From: Rutpela maculata
Taxonomy: Eukaryota; Arthropoda; Insecta; Coleoptera; Cerambycidae
Reading direction: 5' to 3'
NCBI GenBank assembly: GCA_936432065.2
Contig: OW386285.2
Span: 170,667,984 to 170,731,983, forward strand
DNA length: 64,000 bases
Notes under the pieces: model-generated
Told to the model about the DNA's origin: nothing
Databases searched by the model: none
Seen by the model: only the letters and a program-made list of their open reading frames with translations
Translations under genes and position numbers: made by a program
Shown here: one piece after another, positions 1 to 12,102 of the stretch
Layout of the letters: each line of letters opens with the position of its first letter
Numbering within the stretch: the stretch's first letter is position 1

Positions 1-1735
1 TTCTAATTTATTAGTATAGAATAGCAGTTACTCAATATTAAAATACACGTAAATCGACATAAACTTCGATATATTACAAAATAAAATAAATACTAAAATA
101 CTTAATAATTTAACAAACGTGACAAAAATTAAACATAATATTTTTGTATATTTTAATTATAGCATATTTTATATGTTATATAATTATATATGAATCTAAT
201 ATTTTCAATTAAGCTACTTTCTATTGTGTTGATTATATAAATTATCATTAACGTATAATACACCAGCTAAGAGAGTTGTATAGATAAATTTTAGAATTTT
301 TTACATTTTCGGAGTCTGTTATTCTAGTTTCGGTTAAACAGACAATAATGGGTTGTATCTGAAACTAATTGACTTGTCTTTTTGAAATGAAGGATTGCTA
401 TTTCTGAAAGACAGTTTTATTGCGTCTTATTATGGACGCTTGTGGGGTAAGGCCTCTATTGTAAGAAATCCTTTCCGAAATATATTAATTTCAACCATAT
501 GTTTGGTTTTTTAAATTCATAAACATTTTCTCTACAGATATTTTAAAGGATGTGTGTGTATTGTGTAATTATCTATTGTTCAAAATAAGTACTAGACTTC
601 ATCGACTTACAGTCCAATTTACGTCTTTCTATTTGAAAGGGTGGTTTAATATTTGCTTACGAGACTGCAGTAGAAATTTTTTCGTTCTTTCTTTTCTTCA
701 CAAATTAGATATTTTTCTATTAAATATATATAAATTAATTACAATTTTAGAGATTACATGCATTTTGTGTCATGAAAAAATTTAGATACATTTTGATAGT
801 GAAAAACTGTTGAAAACTCGGAAAATATGTACGTTACAAAAAAATTAGAACAGAGCAAAATTTTAAAGAATATATTAACTTATACGTTTAATTTTTCCAG
901 ATTTTTAAATTTCATAGTTTACGATATTTTCCGTTTTCCGATAAGGGCCTTTTTTTCGGTTTTTTCCGGGAAACTTGGACAGAGTGCACTTTAGGAAAAA
1001 GTCATAAAGGAAAAAAGTCTTGTAGTTTAATAATATATTCACTCGAATTTATGGATTTTTCTCGTCACCTTTTATTCCACCTTTTTGGAAAAATTCAACC
1101 GCTATATCTCGGAAAATATGCATTTTTCGAAAATTTTACGAGAGTAAAAAGTTGTTATTTTTCATAGAATTATCTAAAAAGACATTTTGTTTTTTTAATT
1201 TACCTCAATTTTACTAGTTAACAAATTAGCAACAAGATCATTGTTTATAACAATTGCGAGGCAATATTAGCGGCCATTTTTTTTTTGGAGTTTGATCTAG
1301 ACTTCAAAACGAACAGAATCCTCAAAGTTTCGTGAAAATCCATTCATTCGGTAAACTATTTAGTCAGAATGCTAATTTGCCTACACTATAATGTGTTAGA
1401 ACTACAAAGTACACATAACATAATCCTGGGATTATACAGACAGAGAAAATAAATTTTCTTTTAAGAGTTGATGTTCGGTTTTTGTTTCATTTTACCATTA
1501 TTGTATTATTTTGGTTTGAAATACGTATGTTTACATTTTCATAAATGCTAAATATTTGTGTTGTATTCATTTTTTTAAAAGCTTTTATTTAACTTGCAAT
1601 GTGTTATGTATGAATGTATGTTTGTTTGGTGAAATCTTGCAAGCTGAATTTCGACTAGTTCTTATTATACTAGAGCTTTGAAATTTGGCACACTTCTATA
1701 AGTCCGGTGACAATGTAACTAGTATAGCCATTACC
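1..1735. other. AT-rich intergenic DNA, no gene seen
   Basis: Reading frames here are short and chance-like, rich in Phe, Leu, Ile and Lys codons. No RNA gene or ordered repeat was recognised. The stretch around 1260-1375 reads like generic old transposon sequence, but no family could be named. Confidence 0.5.
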
Positions 1736-1738
1736 GGT

Positions 1739-2040
1739 CTAAATCCAATATGGCGGATGCCCCAAGATGGCCGATCGGCTTTTTAGTCACAACCCTATTG
1801 ATATGGGTATCAAATGAAGAGGTTTTACGAGTAAAATACGATAGACAATGTGACGTCATTCTAAATTCAATATGGCGGACGTCCCAAGCTGGCAGATCGT
1901 CTTTTTCTTCACAACCCCCTTGATATGGTTTGACGAGTAAAATACGATAAACTATGTAACGCAATTATAAATCCAATATGGCGGACGCCCTAGGATGGCA
2001 AATTATCTTTCTTCACGACTCCCTTGCCATTTATATTAAA
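1739..2040. repeat. Diverged tandem repeat, about 106-122 bp units, three units
   Basis: The phrase AAATCCAATATGGCGG recurs at about 1741, 1863 and 1969. Each copy is followed by a related run (a GCCC-type word, AAGATGGC, then a cttcac.acccc.tt phrase), and the first two also by TACGAGTAAAATACGAT. The second unit lacks about 16 bp seen in the first, which explains the unequal spacing. It ends in a short GTCT microsatellite at about 2054. No coding potential is evident. Confidence 0.8.
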
Positions 2041-2120
2041 TGAAAGGGTTTTGTCTGTCTGTCTGTAAAATAAGTAGACTAAAAACTAAAAAATAAAATT
2101 ATATAAAAAAAATATTTTTA

Positions 2121-2342
2121 AGAAAAAGCCTTCATTTGAAAAAACTGTACTAAAAAGTTTAAATAATTTTTTAAAATTCATACACCTGGAAACCAAAAGC
2201 TTTGGGGGCGGTCAATTGAGCAAAGTAACTATGCAATAGTGCTATATGACCGACCGCAAAGTTTTTGGTTTCCAGGTGTATGAATTTAAAAAAATTATTT
2301 TTACTTTTTAGTTCAGTTTTTTCAAATAAAAGCTTTTTTCTG
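2121..2342. repeat. Foldback with about 95-bp arms
   Basis: Bases 2121-2214 are the near-perfect reverse complement of 2247-2342, with a 32-bp loop. The best part is the ATTCATACACCTGGAAACC block. The outer ends abut the hairpin element that starts at about 2343, so the foldback may be one of its modules, although the second copy of that element (3490) lacks it. Confidence 0.85.
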
Positions 2343-2820
2343 AAATCAATTGGCAATGTCTACATTTTCGGCGCGATTTCAGATCGAAAAATGCACAATT
2401 CCAGTATTTTAGTCCGTTGCTAAGAAACTGCTACAAAAAAGATCGGAAAAGATCCGTTGCCAAGCAACGATCAACAAAACCGTACGGGAATGTTACTTTC
2501 CCGGCCTAGGCCGGGAAAGTAACATTCCCCTACGGTTTTTTATGTACATTTTAGACAGTAAATAAATACACGCAGACAAACCAACTCACATTAAAATTGC
2601 ATTTATTAGTAAGCAGTTAGATTGTAATGAAGAAATGTTATGCATTAATACAAATTCCCTTAATTTATAATAATATTGATTGAGATTTCAGAAAAAATAG
2701 TATGTGTACTTCGGTGTGAAAGCACATTCCCGGACTTCGATGCTTGTTTACGATACAATTTGCATCGTCGTCCGGGAATGTATTGCTTTCACACCTAAAT
2801 ACACAATATACTATTTCTTA
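2343..2820. mobile_element. Hairpin-rich non-coding element, copy A
   Basis: This is homologous to 3490-4037. It contains a nearly perfect long hairpin centred on GGCCTAGGCC (arms 2482-2537) and a second one near 2717-2797, where GTGTGAAAGCACATTCCCGG pairs with CCGGGAATGTATTGCTTTCACAC-type sequence. Both hairpins carry a CATTCCC core. An X-box-like word, GTTGCCAAGCAAC, lies at 2456-2468. It has no coding capacity. The two dispersed copies imply a mobile, non-autonomous unit; the superfamily is unknown. Confidence 0.7.
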
Positions 2821-3480
2821 AAAATATTTTTTTTTATATAATTTTATTTTCAATAAAAACGTTTTCAAGTAAAGCTTGTCCTGTTACTTCCTTTTTGGAT
2901 TTTAAAACTTAGTCATTTATATTTTTTTAAATTGGAATGTGGTTTAGGTTTTTGACTTTTTAAAAGTTTTTATGTAAAAATGAAACACCGTTGTATCTTT
3001 GCCGATTTTCATTTTTTTTTACGAAGTTGTTACTGGTCTATAAAATTGGGAGGTCTAGTTATATAGCAGGCAGTATGGGAGTATGAGTTTCGAATATATT
3101 TCGGACGCAGTTTATTTGTTGGAATCAGTTCTGGAGACACTACTGATTATGAGCATCCATGTTACCAGACGGTAACCCGGTCTGATATTGTTTAAAACAA
3201 TTTTGTTTACAACAAAAGGAAATATTACATTTTTTCAATGAAACAATGTTTTTAAATATTTTTTTATCGATTTCCAACAAGAAATGTTCGATAATTTTTT
3301 TCATAAAGTTGATATTTCCAATGTTATTATGTTTTAAAAATTAAAAAAATCTCCAATTTCTCGTTTCAGTAAGAGCCTTACATTTTCTAAGAAAACATAT
3401 ACAGTGTGCCAGGGAGCGACGCATGATTAAATGAGCAATTCATATGTCTTGGAAATTTACCAAAAAAAAGTAACTTCTCT
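2821..3480. other. AT-rich spacer, no gene seen
   Basis: Only poly-T/poly-A-rich sequence is visible. A short imperfect hairpin occurs around GTTACCAGACGGTAAC (about 3160-3176). Nothing else could be supported. Confidence 0.4.
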
Positions 3481-3489
3481 CATTTATAA

Positions 3490-4037
3490 AGTACTTTTTC
3501 TGAAATCGATCGGCAATGTCTACATTTTCGGCGCGATTTCAGATCGAAAAATGCACAATTCCAGTATTTTAGTCCGTTGCTAAGAAACTATCAGAAAACA
3601 GACCGGAAAAGATCCGTTGCCAAGCAACGATCAACAAAACCGTACAGGAATGTTACTTTCCCGGCATAGGCCGGGAAAGTAACATTCCCGTATGGTTTTT
3701 TATGTATATTTTTGACAGTAAATAAATACACGCAGACAAACAATCAAACTTACATTTACACTTACACATACATCAAAATTACATTTATTAGTAAGCAGTT
3801 AGATTGTAATGAAAAAATGTAATGAAGAAATGTTAGATTATAATGAAGAAATGTTATTCATTAATGAAGAAATTTCATGCATTAATACAAATTCCTTAAT
3901 TTATAATAATATTGATTGTGATTTCAGAAAAAATGGTATGCGTATCTCGGTGCGAAAGCACATTCCCGAACTTCGATGCATCGTCGTCCGGGAATGTACT
4001 GCTTTCACACCTAAATACACAATATACTATTTTCTGT
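3490..4037. mobile_element. Hairpin-rich non-coding element, copy B
   Basis: This is the second copy of the element at 2343-2820, in the same orientation and with the same two hairpins. The first hairpin is centred on GGCATAGGCC at about 3670. The second, at about 3950-4008, has a shorter loop than in copy A. The GTTGCCAAGCAAC word is conserved at 3616-3628. Between the hairpins a 15-bp unit, AATGAAGAAATGTTA, has expanded in tandem relative to copy A (3808-3870). Its right end is abutted by the TIR element starting at 4034. Confidence 0.7.
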
Positions 4038-4897
4038 AAGAGATAGGACAAAATCTTAGAAAGAATTATTCAGAATGAGTATTGTTTATTTGAGATTTTT
4101 TTATAGAAATAGTTTTGAATTAGTCAGATTTCAGTTTGTCTTAATATTTTAAGGTTTTTCAAATTGTTTAAACAATTTTAATTTACTTAAATAATTATAA
4201 TTTATTTAAGCAATTACGTTTTGTTACAAATTTGTAGCATTTCCATCTTTTTTTAGTTTCACAATTTTGTTTATTAAGAGTTTGCTAATGAAACCTGCAA
4301 ATTATTTAAGCAACTTATTCCTGTTTATTGCCAACTTTCTTCAGAATAGAGCTAGAGTTGTGCAGGTTTTAAGAAATTTTGAACTTTTCATCGACTTTCT
4401 GCTCATATTTAAAATAAAGAACATTTTTGAGACTAATTAAAAATAATTTCTGCAAAAAGAGTCGCAAATAAATAACAATAAATGCTAGAAATACATGATA
4501 CTCTACTTTTGTCCTTATGGGGTCATTTTGAGGCCCAATAGTTCTCATGGGGGTGTAATTGAAAAAATAATTATTAATTCGTATTCTTTGAACTATTGTG
4601 AAATTTTAAAAAAGTTGGAAATGTTACAAATTTATAGCAAAATATAATTTTTTGAATAAATTATAATTGTCTAATACATTTGAAAAGCATTAAAATATTA
4701 ACACAATCTAGAAGGTGATTAATTAATAATAATTTGTGTAAAAGAGAACTCAAATAAATAATAATAAACGTTAAAAATACGTGATACTCCAACTTTACCC
4801 TTATAGGGTCACTTTGCAAGTGAGCAAAATTTTAACAAATTCAGTTTTATTTTTCTGAATAATATTTCTTTACAGCACCCTGTCCTATCTCGTACAG
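4034..4897. mobile_element. Non-autonomous TIR element, about 0.86 kb
   Basis: CTGTAAGAGATAGGACA at the left end matches the reverse complement of the right end (TGTCCTATCTCGTACAG) with small differences. The similarity continues inward to a TTATTCAGAA word on both sides. Inside, two diverged direct repeats (about 4440-4530 and 4737-4815) share the phrases GATACTC and CCTTATRGGGTCA. No ORF is present and no target duplication is clear. Class assignment is not possible from the ends alone. Confidence 0.6.
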
Positions 4898-4910
4898 AAA
4901 ATTTGATAAA

Positions 4911-5038
4911 TTGACAAATAGCAGAAAAAACTATCTGTGAGAACTAAAAAGAAAAACTATCTACAAAATTAATTTCCAATCTTTGCAGATACATTTTCTT
5001 TTTAGTTCATATAGATTGTTTTTTCTACTGTTTGCCAA
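4911..5038. repeat. Foldback with about 45-bp arms
   Basis: Bases 4911-4954 pair with 4993-5038. The arms share AACTAAAAAGAAAA and its complement and the AGAAAAAAC word. The loop is about 38 bp. It lies just outside the TIR element ending at 4897. Confidence 0.75.
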
Positions 5039-7521
5039 ATCCCATAAAGAATATGTTTTATAACAATTATAAGCAAATAAAAAGTAATTCACTTTTATGC
5101 GAACTTCATGTTTCGAAACTTAAATTGTGACATAAATTAGTATTCTCACAGGATGAGATTTCCTTATTTACTTATACGTCGACAGACTGCAGATTGTAAT
5201 AATATTCTTCTAGGCAAATACGATAAAGCAGCATAGCATATATCTGACAACGCCGCCGGAAGTCAGTTAAACCTGTAATTTTTATATTCGGGTGTCATTT
5301 TACGCATCGATTAAAATATTCATAAGGACACCAATTAAACCGTAAAATAGGTAGGATGCTAACTTAGCCTTTACATAAATTTTGTGTATATCAGTGTGTA
5401 TATTAGTGGATGCCAAGTGAGAACGTTATTGATGATAGCAAAAGATTTGCAATGGAAAATACTCGTTTGACCTTATTTTTAATTTCGAGCTAGCTCTCAG
5501 ATATCTGCGAAAAATAGCAAGGAACAGCTCGCATTTCGGAAGCGGAAAAATTTCAAAAACATATGCAATCTTGACACATTTATATTTTTTTAAAAACACC
5601 AGCTGGACGGCCGTACGACGTCGCGACGTAAAGAGGAAGACTTCATAGGAATTATGCCAGAAAATCTAAATAAATTCATTTTATATGAAATAAACGTATG
5701 TTGTTTGAATTATTCAATTTTTCCAGTTCTTAGTCTCGCCTCGCTACACGACGGTTATGATGTTTAAGGGAGGTACATGAGAGAGATCAGAGTGGCAGAG
5801 ACAAAGACAGCTCGCCTTGTATTAAATTTTTAAAACACAAGCAGATAGTAATTTACTCAAACACTCTCTATTACAGGTATTTTGAGTGATTTTTTTATAG
5901 AAATGTGGATAAACCATGTAAAATAGAAAGAAATATTGAAGAAAATATTACAGCACCCTGACCACGTTTTTAGACGATTGGCATAACAAAATAATGCACT
6001 TTTATTGTCTCTGTCTTTATCAAATAGAGTATAGCAGGTTACTTTTGCATAATATTAATTACATAAGGTTAAGCAAGAAGGAAATTCAGAATGGGATAAA
6101 GGAAAATGAGAGATAATTTGTTTATGAAAAGTTTATGAAAAATTTAACACAATATTACAGACCTGATGATTTTTTTTAGGGTATGATTTCCTACATATCG
6201 AAACCCTAATAACTTCATCACATTATCTGTAAAAATGAAGCAAACGCAAATTTTCTCGCGGGTGCGTCATGTTTTTAAAAATGTTTGAAAATGTAAAAAA
6301 AAATTACATTATTGAATTATATCCTACCGGAAAATCTGTATTTGTATCGATAGTTCTCATTAAAAAACCTGTCCTTAAAATTGGTGCCATATTATTTCCG
6401 TGGATGGAAAAGGTCGCCATACTAAACCATATCTAATCTGGTAAATTTTTGAGTCAAAAGAAACTAATCTACCTGTTGATTTTCAGTACACTGCTCATTT
6501 GAACTATAAAATACTCAAAAATTCTTGTGCCATATTTTTTGGAGAGGTAGTAGGGCCCGCCATACTTACGCGAAAGTGTTTTTTTCAGTACACATTGTCT
6601 AATAACCTACCGTATGGCCACTTGTTTTTTCATTACTTTAAATGAATAAATTCAATAAAAATTGCCATAGCAATTATGTGGGTGTAAAGTTTTGCCATAA
6701 GTACTGAGAAAAAGATTTGATGCAATAATTATTTATAGTGTTGTTTTTTTATTAAATTATATCAAATATAGTTAAAAAGTATTGTTGCCTGTGGATGAGA
6801 GTGGTTGTTATGACATACAAGTATTTAAAAGTATTAAAAAATGTGGGTAAGCATCGCATGCTATTTCAAAATATATGTAAAAATGTGAATTTGCAGTCTC
6901 TTTACAAGTGTATTTAACTTGCAATGTTTGTAACTATGTCTTTATGGTCCAAAATTTGTGATGGAATTTTATCGCACTTCCTATCATCCTATCCTATTAT
7001 CCTATCAAGCTGAAATTGTGGACCGTTGATAATTTAATGTTATTGAAAAAAACTGAAAAATCAAAATGCCGGCATCAAGATGGCGGACTGTTTTTTTTCA
7101 TTTATGATCCGATACGACTGAAAATCGATATCTGTTTTTGGAGACGCAGACTACGATTTTTTAAGTTTTAACACTATAATTTGATCTAAAAGTGTATTCA
7201 CTCAGACGGTGTATTCTAAGAAATGGCGAAGGATCCAGTATCATTTTAAGTAAGGAAGACGTAATGAATATATAACTAATTAAGACGTAATTAACAGTTT
7301 AAAAATTAAACTAAATATATAAAAAAACTCTTTAAAAACAAGGTTTTATTATTATCTAGGTGTACTAAAACGACAAAAAAAAAAATTGTCTTAAAAATTT
7401 GTAGCGTGAATAGAAATAATAAAAAAAAAACTTACTTAGGTACTTATAATCTCTGTCAAACAAAATTATTGCCTGTATGATTTTCTCGCGCGCAACAAAC
7501 TTTTAAGACAATGTATTTTTT
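5039..7521. other. AT-rich DNA without recognisable gene
   Basis: No reading frame has family character. A weak direct repeat around GTGCCATATT (about 6380 and 6520) and a 'GATGGCGGACTG' phrase at about 7078, reminiscent of the tandem repeat at 1.74 kb, suggest old transposon debris. The boundaries cannot be set. Confidence 0.4.
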
Positions 7522-7680
7522 AACCTCCCCACAAAATTGTGGGAGGTTACTAAATTTGGTTCAAAATCGAGAATTTAGATAACATCAAATCTTTACATTT
7601 TGAGGTCCCAGAACCAAAAAAAGTGGTTTTGAAAAATGTCTGTGTGTGGGTGTGTTAGTAGTGGAGTGCTCGCGTTGACA
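7522..7680. mobile_element. Terminal segment of a repeat family with AACCTCCCCACAA hairpin
   Basis: The segment starts with a hairpin (AACCTCCCCACAA at 7522-7534 pairing with 7537-7548), followed by about 100 bp that match 48879-48972 in the opposite orientation: CATCAAATCTTTAC, GAGGTCCCAGAACC-type sequence, then TGTCTGTGTGTG. The second copy forms the right end of the 6.8 kb insertion at 42206-49002, so this hairpin is a terminal structure of one transposon family. How far this copy extends downstream is unclear. Confidence 0.65.
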
Positions 7681-8526
7681 AAAGTCGCTTCGTTTTGGTT
7701 CGCGTTGGCACTTTTAGAGAAAAATGTATGACCTTGCCAGATATGTGGCTGACACCCTGTAGATTAGGAATCCACTTGTCGTAGAGCCAATCATGAAGCA
7801 TATTTTATCCAAAAATCATTAAATTCTCTGTAGAATTTCTGTTTTTAAAATAAATAAAGAAATGAACTTTTACATAGGCTTATATGGCAGTAAAAAACAA
7901 AAATCCTCATTTTCTCCGTTCGACTACAGCAGAAAATTAGTTATTTTTCGAACACTTTTTCTTTCCCACGACGATATCTCCCAAACTATCATATTTATCA
8001 AAAAAATTGTTCTTTGTAAAATATTCGCTATATTTTCCAGATTACTAAGGTTCTTAAATAAAATTTTTTGAGGATAACCGAGATATTTAATAATATGTAG
8101 TGTGATGTCAATTTTCGAAGCACATCGGCGGCATCACGTTCGCTGCAAATACTCACTATCCCACTACATTAAGGCCGAGATTAAGGCTGTTTAAACAACC
8201 CGCACTGCTTCCCGCAAAAGCCTATCGTTAATAGATACGCGCATTGTAACTCTTGTGGTTTGTGATATTTTTAAATTTTTTACCTTGAAAATGATTAATA
8301 TGGAATAAATATAAGTATATTTGTTGATTATATTAATTCAGTGTTATATGGACCTACATAAAATTTGTATGTAATAGATTAACACGTTATAAGAAACTCC
8401 TTAGTTTACTGTTTGCAAGATACTTTCAGCTGGTATGTATTTTTTCAGTAGAATTTTCTACCAAGCCTATTCTTGATTTATTTTTACAATTAATTATTTT
8501 CTACCATATGATGTATGTGCTTTTCA
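7681..8526. other. No gene recognised
   Basis: Mixed-composition sequence with no supportable frame. A polypyrimidine run and cag at about 8515-8527 look like a splice acceptor for the broken reading frame that follows. Confidence 0.35.
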
Positions 8527-8538
8527 GAAGAAATTAAA

Positions 8539-9480
8539 ATGGAAAGTACTACTGACGTCACAAGTTCTAAAAGTGAGGTAGAGAGAAACAAAATTTAGTG
8601 CAAAAAACTCGTAAGAAATTATGCTTAATTTGTAGGAAACCAGGCTCTGTAATCAAAGGTTCTGAGAAATCATTTGCAACATTTATTGATTGTTTAAAAC
8701 TCCATGAAAAAATAAGCAACCAAAGAGAAGATGATCTATATTCTAGAACTATGTCATTTCGAAAAACAAACTGTTTTGACCGTTTTTTTTTTTGGTACCG
8801 AAATTGCTATTCTAGTTTTACTAGCAAAAAAATATAGAACATTTAAGGAGAAAAAAAATAGAAAAAGAGAAAGAAACTGAAAATAGTTCAGATAGATCCA
8901 GTGCCTATCCATCAACTTCTTCAGGTGTGCCTTTGCGTAAAACTAATTTTTTTTATAGAGAAATGTATTTTTTGTCAAACGGCATTAACAATAAATAAGG
9001 TCTCTCAACTAATGACCACGAACACAGAAAGAAAAATAAGACTAATAACAGCTCACCAAAATCCCATAACTTTGAAAGAATTGGTGCTAACGATTTAATA
9101 GCTATGGAAACTAAATATCATGTTTCATGTTTTTTAAGTCGCAATAGAAAATGCAAAGGTCTATCTAACAATAAAAATAAATAAAAGTAGAAAACGTAAA
9201 ATCAAAAGAGATCTGGCATTTACCAAAATATGTAAAATTCTTGAGAGAAAGGTTTTTGAAAGCAAAGAGGGTATGGTATGTCGTCTATTTATGAGAAGTA
9301 TTTTGAATTGGACGGATGTAAGTCCAAAAGACAGATCAATAGACTACTTAAAAATACATTTACTGACAAAGGAAAGAGGAAAATATACATATTATGGGTC
9401 GAAAAGAACACTACTCGCACACTTAATTCAGTATTACAAACTTACACAAGTCGTTAAATATTTGATGTTTTAAAAATTCA
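8539..9480 (+). pseudogene. Broken N-terminal half of an unclassified transposon-associated protein
   Basis: An ATG at 8539 sits 11 bp after an acceptor-like TGTGCTTTTCAG. The frame opens with an acidic and serine-rich leader and hits a stop at about 8596. It resumes in another frame at 8598 with KLCLICRKPGSV, a CxxC zinc-binding type motif. Near 8795 comes FFFWYRNCYSSFTSK, and near 9090, in a third frame, GANDLIAMETKYHVSCF. Spaced CxxC, WxxxCYxSxT and YHxxC motifs in this order are, as far as I recall, the N-terminal half of a widespread but functionally uncharacterised insect and hydra transposon ORF. Its C-terminal half has a DDTDV phrase and a Cys-rich tail, both seen at 24750-25678. Several frameshifts and stops make this a relic. 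The frame at 9273-9473 may be its continuation. Confidence 0.5.
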
Positions 9481-9753
9481 TAGGGAATTCTTTCCTTTTA
9501 GATTGAGGAAGTAAGGTTTGTTCTTGTAAAAAAGAGGAACATGCCACGCATCTATTTATGCTCCTGCACATAAGCGTACGAAATTCTACCGGAAAAAATA
9601 ATAAATATGACAATTACGCCAATCAAGTCAAAGATTTTCAATACAATTAGGCAAAATCCCCGTCTACATAATAAAAATGCTGAAATTACGCTCCTGGATG
9701 GGGAAAAAGTCCTGCAACAACTCCTCGTTTAGAAGAAATAAAAAGCTACTTAA

Positions 9754-9857
9754 AGTTGACTACACAATTCTTATACGTGTAAAAAATGCCTGTTTCTTTG
9801 GCGGAGCGGTAAAGATCAAAGACATTTTTTACACGCATAAGAACTATGTAGTCAACT
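9754..9857. repeat. Hairpin with 35-bp arms
   Basis: AGTTGACTACACAATTC and what follows (9754-9788) is the near-perfect reverse complement of 9823-9857. The 34-bp loop is GC-richer than its surroundings. It may be a very small MITE. Confidence 0.85.
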
Positions 9858-9901
9858 ATATCAATAAAAATGTATTTGAATTAGATGAAGAAAGTAAATA
9901 G

Positions 9902-10795
9902 TGTATACCTTTAATTGGCATTTAAATTTTGTTAAATTATTTTTCATCTTTCATAACTTTTTTATTTTGATATGGATTCTGTTATCTGCCAACATTGTAA
10001 TTTAAAATTAATAAAACTTGAAATCCAATTGAAATATGTATACATTTATGCTATTATACACAATATTATATAAATTAATAAATAACCTACTAAACACGAA
10101 ACATTTATGAAACGTTTGGAAAAAATTGTAATCTGGAAGAAATGAAACATTTCCTAGAAACATATCTGTTATATTTCTGACATATTTCAGAAATTCATAA
10201 TATTTGTTATTTTGCAGAAACATTTCATATATATTGTTCCGTCGGTAAAATATATATGAAATCATGAATTCAAATGACATCGGTAACAATATGTCCATTC
10301 TCCGCGATTTTTAAAATGCCTTGTTTGTAAAATTACAACTATTCTCGACTTTGATTCCGTCTGGAATACTTAGTTATTAATAAGTAATTATTCGAAACTA
10401 GACGTCAACGAATAATGTGGAGAATCTAATAATACATATAAAGATCTGAAATACTGATATTTGTAAACTCTGCAAACCATAAAAACAATATGATCATATC
10501 CATGCGGCAAGTTGTGGAATTACATTTATCGAAAAACACGAAGGTATACAGTCGTTTACGATCGATACGATTCTGCCTATTTGTTTTATAGCAACTGATT
10601 AGTAATTATAATTACTGGAAATTTTAACTCCAAATCGAGATGTCAACATACCAGTATTGGTAGATTATTGCACAGAATACATCAATTAAAACGTCAAATT
10701 GTAGAAATCCATTTATTAAAATGAGAAATGAAAACATACGACCGATGACGATTCTAACATGGACAAATGTACAGAGCATCTGAGAAGTTAGCCGC
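9902..10795. other. AT-rich DNA; diverged repeat at about 10070-10300
   Basis: Bases 10070-10300 are rich in GAAACATTT and GAAACGTTT words and resemble 16758-17090, so both appear to belong to one diverged repeat family. The rest holds no supportable feature. Confidence 0.4.
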
Positions 10796-10881
10796 CACCC
10801 AAGATTTGTAAAAGGGACAGGTTGCCTGGTAACTCAGGAGCCAATAAAATTCTTGCGCGGGAGTGACGTGTCCAGAGGACC
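10796..10881. repeat. Left partner of an inverted pair flanking 4.35 kb element copy 1
   Basis: This segment matches the reverse complement of 15413-15482, including GACAGGTTGCCTGGTAACT and AGAGGACC. An X-box-like palindrome, GTTGCCTGGTAAC, is at 10821-10833. The pair brackets copy 1 of the CCAG-ended element, which suggests an older inverted structure into which copy 1 inserted. Confidence 0.65.
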
Positions 10882-11153
10882 ATTTAAAATTAACATGCAC
10901 AACAAATGATCTACTTAAAATATTCCAGCAAACATAAATATATAGCATATACGTAAATAAGTTTCGCGGAAGTAACGTGCTATGTAAAATGTGACGCATA
11001 ATCATATTTGCATACTCTGCGAAATGTCAGCAACATGTGCATATGATTTTTACATAGTGAAGAGGTAATACTGTGACCTCACGGTATGGAACAAATGACG
11101 TAGCGTATATGTATATTCAACCACTTGATAGTGACCTTACGATACGTAACTTA

Positions 11154-11702
11154 TATACATTTTATCTCTTTATGATGTAACATGTATATATTTTATCTAC
11201 CTACCGTATGTTCAAAATAGCATATCCCAGCACTTTTTAAATATTGATACTACACAATTGGATTTTTAAAGTTAGATATATGAATAAAGTTCCTTATAAG
11301 TTATACAAAAAAATATATTTCTTTAGAAAATTACCGAAGTTGACACCAAGTTTTATTTTTAAGTCGGATACCTTATTTAGAGAGCCGAGTAGTTTTATAT
11401 TTTGAATGAACATTTTTTTGTAAAAAACTGGTTATATTTAAAATATAAAACTATCTAACTTTCTAAAAATGTTCAGAGGTATTCTACTTAAAAATAAAAG
11501 TTGATGTCTCCTCCAGTTATTTCCTAAAGAATATCAATTTTTCTGGATAATTCATGAGGAATTTATATTCATACATTTAACTCCAAGAATCCAGTTCTCT
11601 AGTATCAATATTTAAAAAGTACTATAGGGTGCTATTTTGAACATTATGGTAGGTATATAAAACAAATACATGCTACATCAAAAGAGATAAAAAGTATATA
11701 AT
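11154..11702. repeat. Foldback inside copy 1, arms about 265 bp
   Basis: Bases 11154-11415 pair with 11440-11702. Shared blocks include TATCTCTTTATGATGTA, the GTATCAATATTTAAA complement and TTAAAAATAAAA. The copy at 33767-34314 shows the same structure, so it was present before the two 4.35 kb copies diverged. Confidence 0.75.
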
Positions 11703-12102
11703 GCAAGATATGTTTGTCTGATTTGTCAACATATATTAGCTTAGGAAAGATTCTCGAATTGAAATGACAGTTTAAGTTAATTAGTATCAACAAAGTTTCA
11801 ATTCCATCTTAATCCCTACATATCCCCACCTACCTACCTTGCCTTGCATTCCTAGTAAAGCTCAAATTTTATTTAATTTATTTTATTAACTGTTGATTTA
11901 GGAGAGATTAATACTAGTGTCTTTTGTGTAACTAATCTATATTCAAGTTAACTAAGTATCTACAATAAGTGTTAAGCATTTCTCGGGTCGTTTCTGATTG
12001 TACTCGTTCTTTGGTCAGCCTTCGTCACTCTGACATTTGCTACTTGAACATCAGTTACACAACCTGTGAAAATAATTGAAATATTAATTAGTCTATTTCA
12101 TA

